NCBI GenBank assembly: GCA_030597965.1
Contig: JAUVQU010000081.1
Coordinates: 1 to 9,720 of the forward strand
Reading direction: 5' to 3'
Source: Cellvibrionaceae bacterium
GTDB lineage: Bacteria > Pseudomonadota > Gammaproteobacteria > Pseudomonadales > Cellvibrionaceae
DNA length: 9,720 nt
Shown: positions 5,873-9,720 of the stretch, piece by piece
How positions within the stretch are numbered: position 1 is the first letter of the stretch
Layout: each line of letters starts with the position of its first letter
Made by a program: the position numbers and the translations under genes
The notes under the pieces: generated by a model
The model's database searches: none
The model's input: the letters and a program-made list of their open reading frames with translations, nothing else
What the model was told of the DNA's origin: nothing

Positions 5873-6046
5873 ATGCATACCATTCTTCACGATGATCCCG
5901 CCGCTGCTTTTAATGCACTGTCCTCACTTGGCCTTACAGAGGACGTGCTGCTTACGTCAGTGTTACAAGGCTATATGGCCCGCACGAACTGTACAGCCAA
6001 CCACCCACCTTTGTTTGCTCCCTTTGTAGCGTGGGGGAAACAGTGA
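5873..6046 (+). CDS. Unrecognised small protein (57 aa), first gene of the operon; possibly the N-terminal part of a frameshifted gene
   Basis: I do not recognise this as a named family. ATG 5873 has GAGG 7 bases upstream. The product (MHTILHDDPAAAFNALSSLG...) is soluble, with predicted helices and no membrane segment, and ends FAPFVAWGKQ. Its stop codon overlaps a GTG of the next gene as GTGA, the form of translational coupling used elsewhere in this operon. However, a one-base backward shift at the five-G run 6033-6037 would fuse it smoothly as FVAWGETVKALREQL to the next frame, giving about 212 residues. I suspect that relatives are single proteins of that size, but only from memory. So it is either a real small gene or the front half of a broken or slippage-expressed one. 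Confidence 0.55.
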   Translation: MHTILHDDPAAAFNALSSLGLTEDVLLTSVLQGYMARTNCTANHPPLFAPFVAWGKQ

Positions 6047-6510
6047 AAGCTTTGCGTGAGCAGCTTGCTCCACTAGGGTGGGAGCGAAATGATGTAAAAA
6101 ATTACTCTCGTACAATTCATCCTGATGGAAATATTGCCATCGCGGTTGCTACTGGTAATGAGGCCACGGGTATTGCATCTCTATCTCCAGTTACTAAATC
6201 TGCAAAGGGGCCCAGTACGATTGACGCTGTTGAGAATAACCGTTCACAAGGTTGGTTGCCTGGTTTAGAGCCTGTAGAGATGGTTAATGAAGACCAGACA
6301 CAATTGACCACTTGGCTGCTCTTAATTCATCACGCAAGAGAAGAAATTCGTTGTGAGTTATCCCAACCCTTTGAGATTGGCTCTGATGGAAGAATCAGTG
6401 GCTGGCGTGAGCGCATTATTTTGTCATCGATGCCAATTGATCCTGAACCGATGGAAATTCTTCCGCCATCTCAACCAGATCTAGATGTTCAAATCAGGCG
6501 CAAGGCATGA
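6043..6510 (+). CDS. Unrecognised protein upstream of the repressor-protease (155 aa)
   Basis: This is a soluble protein of unknown function. Visible segments are LGWERNDVKNYSRTIHPDG, IAIAVATGNEATG (about 30-42), a TKSAKGPSTIDAVENN linker, and a C-terminal part TWLLLIHHAREEIRCELSQP with DGRISGWRERIIL that looks like a compact alpha/beta domain. The frame is open from GTG 6031; I prefer GTG 6043 because it overlaps the preceding stop as GTGA and would be translated by coupling, there being no separate ribosome site. Its own stop overlaps the next gene as ATGA. Position between a leader and a repressor-protease suggests that it works with that regulator or with the restriction system; this is inference. 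It may be the C-terminal part of a single protein with the 57-residue frame. Confidence 0.75.
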   Translation: MKALREQLAPLGWERNDVKNYSRTIHPDGNIAIAVATGNEATGIASLSPVTKSAKGPSTIDAVENNRSQGWLPGLEPVEMVNEDQTQLTTWLLLIHHAREEIRCELSQPFEIGSDGRISGWRERIILSSMPIDPEPMEILPPSQPDLDVQIRRKA

Positions 6511-7622
6511 CCTCAGTAGAATTTAATCCTAATCGTTTGACTCTAGCTCGTCGCAGGCGCGGGCTAACTAAAACGAAGCTGGCTAAGTTGCTTGGTGTAG
6601 AAGTCCGTTCGATCACTGGATACGAAAGTAGTGAGTACAAGCCAGATTCAGAGCGGCTTATTCAATTGGCGGAAAAGCTGCACTTTCCAGTGCAGTTCTT
6701 TTTAGGTGATGATCTTAATGAAATTTCTCCTGACATAGTGAGCTTTCGCTCTATGTCTAAAATGACAGCCGGCCAGCGGGATTCAGCATTAGGTGCAGGC
6801 GCAATAGCTCTGTTACTGGAAGAGTGGATAACTGCCCAATTTGAACTTCCTATAGCAACCATTCCAGATTTAAGTCAAGAGGCAAGCCCCGAAGCAGCAG
6901 CCGATACGTTGCGTCGAATTTGGGGCATGGGGGAGCTGCCTGTAAAGAATATGATTCATTTGTTGGAATCGAAAGGTATTCGAGTCTTCTCCCTATCTAT
7001 TGATACGACGCAAGTTGATGCATTTTCAATGTGGCATTCATCGACACCGTTCGTTTTCCTGAATACTCAAAAATCGAGCGAACATAGTCGATTTGATGCC
7101 GCGCACGAACTAGGCCACTTAGTGCTCCATAAACATGCAGGCGCTCGTGGACAGGAAGCCGAGCGTGAAGCGAACGCGTTTGCCTCTTCTTTCCTTATGC
7201 CTAGGGCAAGCGTATTAGCTAATGCGACTAGAATGGCGACGGTGGATCAGTTAATCAGGCTTAAGGTGTACTGGACAGTTTCTGTTGCAGCCCTTGCTTA
7301 TCGTTTACATGATATTGGCCTTGTCTCTGACTGGCACTACCGTAGTTTATGTATTGAGATTGCAAAAAGAGGGTACCGCAAGGAAGAGCCAAATGAAGCG
7401 CCCCGCGAGACCTCTCAAGTACTTGCAAAGATATTTTCTGCTTTGCGTGAAGACGGTATTTCTAAGCAAGATATTGCGAAAACACTAAATGTACATGCGG
7501 ATGAAATTGACCAGCTCGTTTTTGGACTCGTGCTTACTGGTTTAAACGTAAAAACCCCAACGTCATCCATATCGTCATCGAAGCGTCCACATTTACAGCT
7601 AATGTCAGGCGGGAAAAAATGA
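6507..7622 (+). CDS. XRE-type repressor fused to ImmA/IrrE-type metalloprotease (371 aa)
   Basis: Two domains are clear. Residues about 7-66 are an XRE/Cro-type helix-turn-helix (RLTLARRRRGLTKTKLAKLL...SITGYESSEYKP). Residues about 140-290 are an ImmA/IrrE-family zinc peptidase with the HELGH motif (H200, E201, H204) and a downstream zinc-ligand glutamate in EANAFASSFLMP (E221). A third small segment, GISKQDIAKTLNVHADEI (about 317-334), looks like another helix-turn-helix. In ICEBs1, ImmA cleaves the separate repressor ImmR; in fused proteins like this one repressor and protease are one chain. The ATG overlaps the previous stop by four bases (ATGA). The next gene, the methylase, starts 13 bases downstream, so this protein is the natural regulator of the restriction operon, replacing the small C protein of many type II systems. 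The length is usual for fused forms. Domain calls are firm; the regulatory role is inferred. Confidence 0.92.
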   Translation: MTSVEFNPNRLTLARRRRGLTKTKLAKLLGVEVRSITGYESSEYKPDSERLIQLAEKLHFPVQFFLGDDLNEISPDIVSFRSMSKMTAGQRDSALGAGAIALLLEEWITAQFELPIATIPDLSQEASPEAAADTLRRIWGMGELPVKNMIHLLESKGIRVFSLSIDTTQVDAFSMWHSSTPFVFLNTQKSSEHSRFDAAHELGHLVLHKHAGARGQEAEREANAFASSFLMPRASVLANATRMATVDQLIRLKVYWTVSVAALAYRLHDIGLVSDWHYRSLCIEIAKRGYRKEEPNEAPRETSQVLAKIFSALREDGISKQDIAKTLNVHADEIDQLVFGLVLTGLNVKTPTSSISSSKRPHLQLMSGGKK

Positions 7623-7635
7623 GAGGACTAACCTG

Positions 7636-9363
7636 ATGCAGTTTGCTTTCGATTTGGAGGCTGACAATACAGCTGTAAAGGCTTTATGCCCTGTCTCAGA
7701 GGCTTCAAATGCTTTGGCTACTCAAGGCAGTATTGAATCTCGTGGCGCAGTTTATACTCGGCTTGAGGTGGTTGAATTTATCCTTGATTTGGTAGGCTAT
7801 ACCCAGGATCAACCACTACACGAAAGACGTCTATTAGAACCGTCATTCGGGGGCGGAGATTTTTTACTCCCGATAATTGAACGATTAATAGATTCTTGGA
7901 AAGAATTTAAACCTAACGGCTGTTCACTCGATGACCTCAGTGATGCGATTGTGGCAGTTGAGTTACATCATACTACCTTCGCTAACACTTATTCTGCGGC
8001 AGTGGAGCTTCTAATACGCAAAGGAATCGCTGAAAGCACTGCAGAGATTCTTGTAGATCGTTGGTTGTTGCAAGGGGATTTTCTTTTGCTTTCCCTGAAA
8101 GGTGAGTTTGACTACGTGGTAGGCAATCCTCCCTATATTCGTCAGGAGCTAATCCCAGCCCCCCTTCTAGCTGAGTATCGCAGCCGCTATAAAACGATAT
8201 ATGACCGGGCCGACATTTACATTCCTTTTATCGAGCGTTCTTTGTCGCTCTTATCTGAAGGCTCTAGCCTGGGCTTCATTTGTGCTGATCGCTGGATGAA
8301 AAATCGTTATGGTGGCCCATTGCGAAATCTTGTATCAGGCCATTACCACCTTAAAGCCTATGTTGATATGGTCGAAACACAAGCTTTTCATTCCAATGTC
8401 ATAGCATACCCAGCAATCACTATTATTGGACGAGGTAGGCCTGGCCCTACTAGAATTGCACATAGGCCCGCTATTGACCGATCAACGCTCCAGACTCTGG
8501 CTCAATTGATTGCTGAGCCAGCAATCTTGAATAAAGCTGGCCCAGTACGTGAACTAGCGCAAGTTGCCAATGGCAGTGAGCCTTGGTTGCTAGGGTCAAA
8601 CGATCAAATGGCGCTCATTCGTCGTTTAGAGAGCACGTTTCCCCTGATAGAAGAGGCATCGTGCAAAGTCGGAATTGGTGTTGCAACCGGAGCTGATAAG
8701 GCATTTATCGGTGATTTTGAGGCTCTAGATGTTGAGCCTGATCGTAAAGTCCCGCTCGTAACAACAAAAGATATTCTAGCTGGAGAAGTAGCATGGCATG
8801 GTCAAGGTGTCATTAATCCGTTTAGAGAATCAGGTGGATTGGTCGACCTTGACCAGTATCCTCGTTTGAAGAGTTATCTTGAGGCTAGGCGAGAAGTTAT
8901 TGCTAGGCGACACTGTGCACAGCAGACGCCTTCAAAGTGGTACCGAACAATCGATCGTATTAATACGAAGCTGATGCATAGGCCCAAGCTTTTAATACCC
9001 GATATTAAAGGTAAGGCGAATATTGTTTACGAGAATGGCACGCTATATCCCCATCACAATCTTTACTACATCATTTCCGATGAGTGGGATCTAAGAGCTT
9101 TACAAGCGGTGATGCTCTCCTCGGTTACTCGCCTATTCGTGGCTACATATTCTACAAAGATGCGGGGCGGATTCATGCGCTTTCAGGCGCAGTACTTACG
9201 TCGCATCCGTATTCCATATTGGGCGGATGTTTCTGAGCACCTACGCACTGAATTAATTAAAGCAGCAATAAAGCGAGACGTGCCAGCTTGTAACCAAGCT
9301 GTATTCAAACTTTATAATTTGCGTCCAGACGAACAATCCGCACTTGGCGGTAACGAGAAATAA
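7636..9363 (+). CDS. N6-adenine DNA methyltransferase, PaeR7I/Eco57I type (575 aa)
   Basis: This is a gamma-class DNA adenine methylase that transfers a methyl group from S-adenosylmethionine to adenine N6. Motif X-like GAVYTR is at 37-42, the cofactor motif I LEPSFGGGDF at 67-76, and the catalytic motif IV NPPY at 164-167, followed by the DIYIPFIERSLSLL region (about 193-206) typical of Eco57I/TaqI-like enzymes. The C-terminal part (about 340-550) should be the target-recognition domain. GAGAGGA (7621-7627) lies 8 bases before ATG 7636. The following gene is a PaeR7I-like nuclease, so the likely target is CTCGAG; I saw no such site in this window by eye. The length is slightly above that of M.PaeR7I. 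All key motifs are present, so it is probably active and would now act as a solitary methylase because the nuclease is disrupted. Confidence 0.9.
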   Translation: MQFAFDLEADNTAVKALCPVSEASNALATQGSIESRGAVYTRLEVVEFILDLVGYTQDQPLHERRLLEPSFGGGDFLLPIIERLIDSWKEFKPNGCSLDDLSDAIVAVELHHTTFANTYSAAVELLIRKGIAESTAEILVDRWLLQGDFLLLSLKGEFDYVVGNPPYIRQELIPAPLLAEYRSRYKTIYDRADIYIPFIERSLSLLSEGSSLGFICADRWMKNRYGGPLRNLVSGHYHLKAYVDMVETQAFHSNVIAYPAITIIGRGRPGPTRIAHRPAIDRSTLQTLAQLIAEPAILNKAGPVRELAQVANGSEPWLLGSNDQMALIRRLESTFPLIEEASCKVGIGVATGADKAFIGDFEALDVEPDRKVPLVTTKDILAGEVAWHGQGVINPFRESGGLVDLDQYPRLKSYLEARREVIARRHCAQQTPSKWYRTIDRINTKLMHRPKLLIPDIKGKANIVYENGTLYPHHNLYYIISDEWDLRALQAVMLSSVTRLFVATYSTKMRGGFMRFQAQYLRRIRIPYWADVSEHLRTELIKAAIKRDVPACNQAVFKLYNLRPDEQSALGGNEK

Positions 9364-9598
9364 ATGTCACTTGATCTAGTAAGTTATGAGCAGAAAGCAA
9401 ATGAAGCTGTAAAAGCCTTCTGGGGTAATCGCGAAGCAGCGAGACAGAAGCAGATTGAATCTGGCAAAGCTGATCAAGGAGAGCGTGCCGGTGTAACTTC
9501 TGGCAAGAATATGGACGGCTTCCTGGCTTTAATTCTCGACATTATTCATGCTAATGGTCTTTTAGATGCTGAAATACATCAGAATAGGGCAATGCTAA
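9364..9598 (+). pseudogene. PaeR7I-like type II restriction endonuclease, 5' part only (disrupted by insertion sequence)
   Basis: The frame begins at ATG 9364 directly after the methylase stop (TAAATG, no gap), so it is the nuclease of a restriction-modification pair. Segments LVSYEQKANEAVKAFWGNR, VTSGKNMDGF (about 44-53) and LILDIIHANGL resemble the N-terminus of the PaeR7I/XhoI family, which cuts CTCGAG. Only 78 native codons remain: at 9599 an insertion sequence begins, and the reading frame picks up three foreign residues before TGA at 9607-9609. Family members are about 240 residues and their catalytic residues lie further on, so this fragment cannot cut DNA. The remainder may lie beyond the insertion outside the window. 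Confidence 0.78.
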
Positions 9599-9720
9599 GG
9601 AGGCTCTGAAAAAGTCTCTGCCTTCAGCGATAATACGAACATCGTCAACTGCATAGGGTTCAGTGCTGCCATGGATCAGATCACCTTCTCCGAAGCCGAG
9701 TACCAGAACAAAAAGCGAAA
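9599..9720 (+). mobile_element. Left end of an IS5-family insertion sequence (runs off the window)
   Basis: The element begins with GGAGGCTCTGAAAAAGTC, an end sequence of the kind seen in IS5-group elements, right after CTAA (9595-9598), which fits the YTAR-type four-base target duplicated by this family. A transposase start follows about 70 bases inside. The right end and second target copy are outside the window, so the exact boundary (9599 or 9600) is provisional. Confidence 0.8.
9671..9720 (+). CDS. IS5-family transposase, first 16 codons only
   Basis: ATG 9671 opens MDQITFSEAEYQNKKRK, the highly typical start of IS5-subgroup DDE transposases (compare MDQLTFAEAEYQNKKRKTR, from memory). 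The catalytic part is beyond the window. It is transcribed in the same direction as the interrupted nuclease gene. No strong ribosome site is visible before the ATG. Confidence 0.85.
   Translation, partial: MDQITFSEAEYQNKKR

Noticed and set aside
7285..7488. Plus-strand frame within the repressor-protease gene
   Set aside because: It lies wholly inside the well-supported 6507-7622 gene in another frame and has no start signal.

Overview
The window looks like a chromosome/mobile-element junction in a gammaproteobacterium, possibly a Halomonas-type host. That placement rests on the style of the flanking YceI-like protein and the tRNA, and is inference only. The left edge (about 1-810) is ordinary chromosome: a secreted YceI-like protein on the minus strand and a tRNA with a CAU anticodon. 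From the 3' end of that tRNA onward everything reads as acquired DNA. A tyrosine recombinase starts about 100 bases after the tRNA, the classic layout of an element integrated at a tRNA 3' end. The far attachment site is not in the window.

The second block (about 1984-4545) is a plasmid-type replication module inside this integrated element. A 77-residue helix-turn-helix protein, a RepA hexameric helicase and a RepC initiator of the IncQ/RSF1010 type lie in one tight operon. They are followed at once by three 22-bp direct repeats that look like iterons, an AT-rich stretch and two stem-loops, the expected anatomy of an IncQ-like oriV. The RepB primase and any relaxase are absent from the visible part.

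The third block (about 4545-5750) is AT-rich and sparse. It holds a 36-residue one-pass membrane protein with a good ribosome binding site, too short to be found by ordinary ORF length cut-offs, and a 194-residue protein resembling the FiwA/Osa plasmid fertility-inhibition family, which would block export of competing conjugative plasmids.

The fourth block (about 5750-9720) is a tightly packed restriction-modification operon. It starts with a long inverted repeat whose right arm contains the ribosome binding site of the first gene. Then come an unrecognised protein split over two overlapping frames (57 and 155 residues), a fused XRE repressor / ImmA-type metalloprotease, an Eco57I/PaeR7I-type N6-adenine methyltransferase and a PaeR7I-like endonuclease. 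The endonuclease is cut after 78 codons by an IS5-family insertion sequence that runs off the window. The methylase therefore appears to remain without its nuclease.

Taken together, this is an integrative element that probably excises and replicates through an IncQ-like origin and carries two competition functions, anti-conjugation and restriction, with the restriction arm apparently disarmed. All calls were made by reading the sequence; no database search was run.
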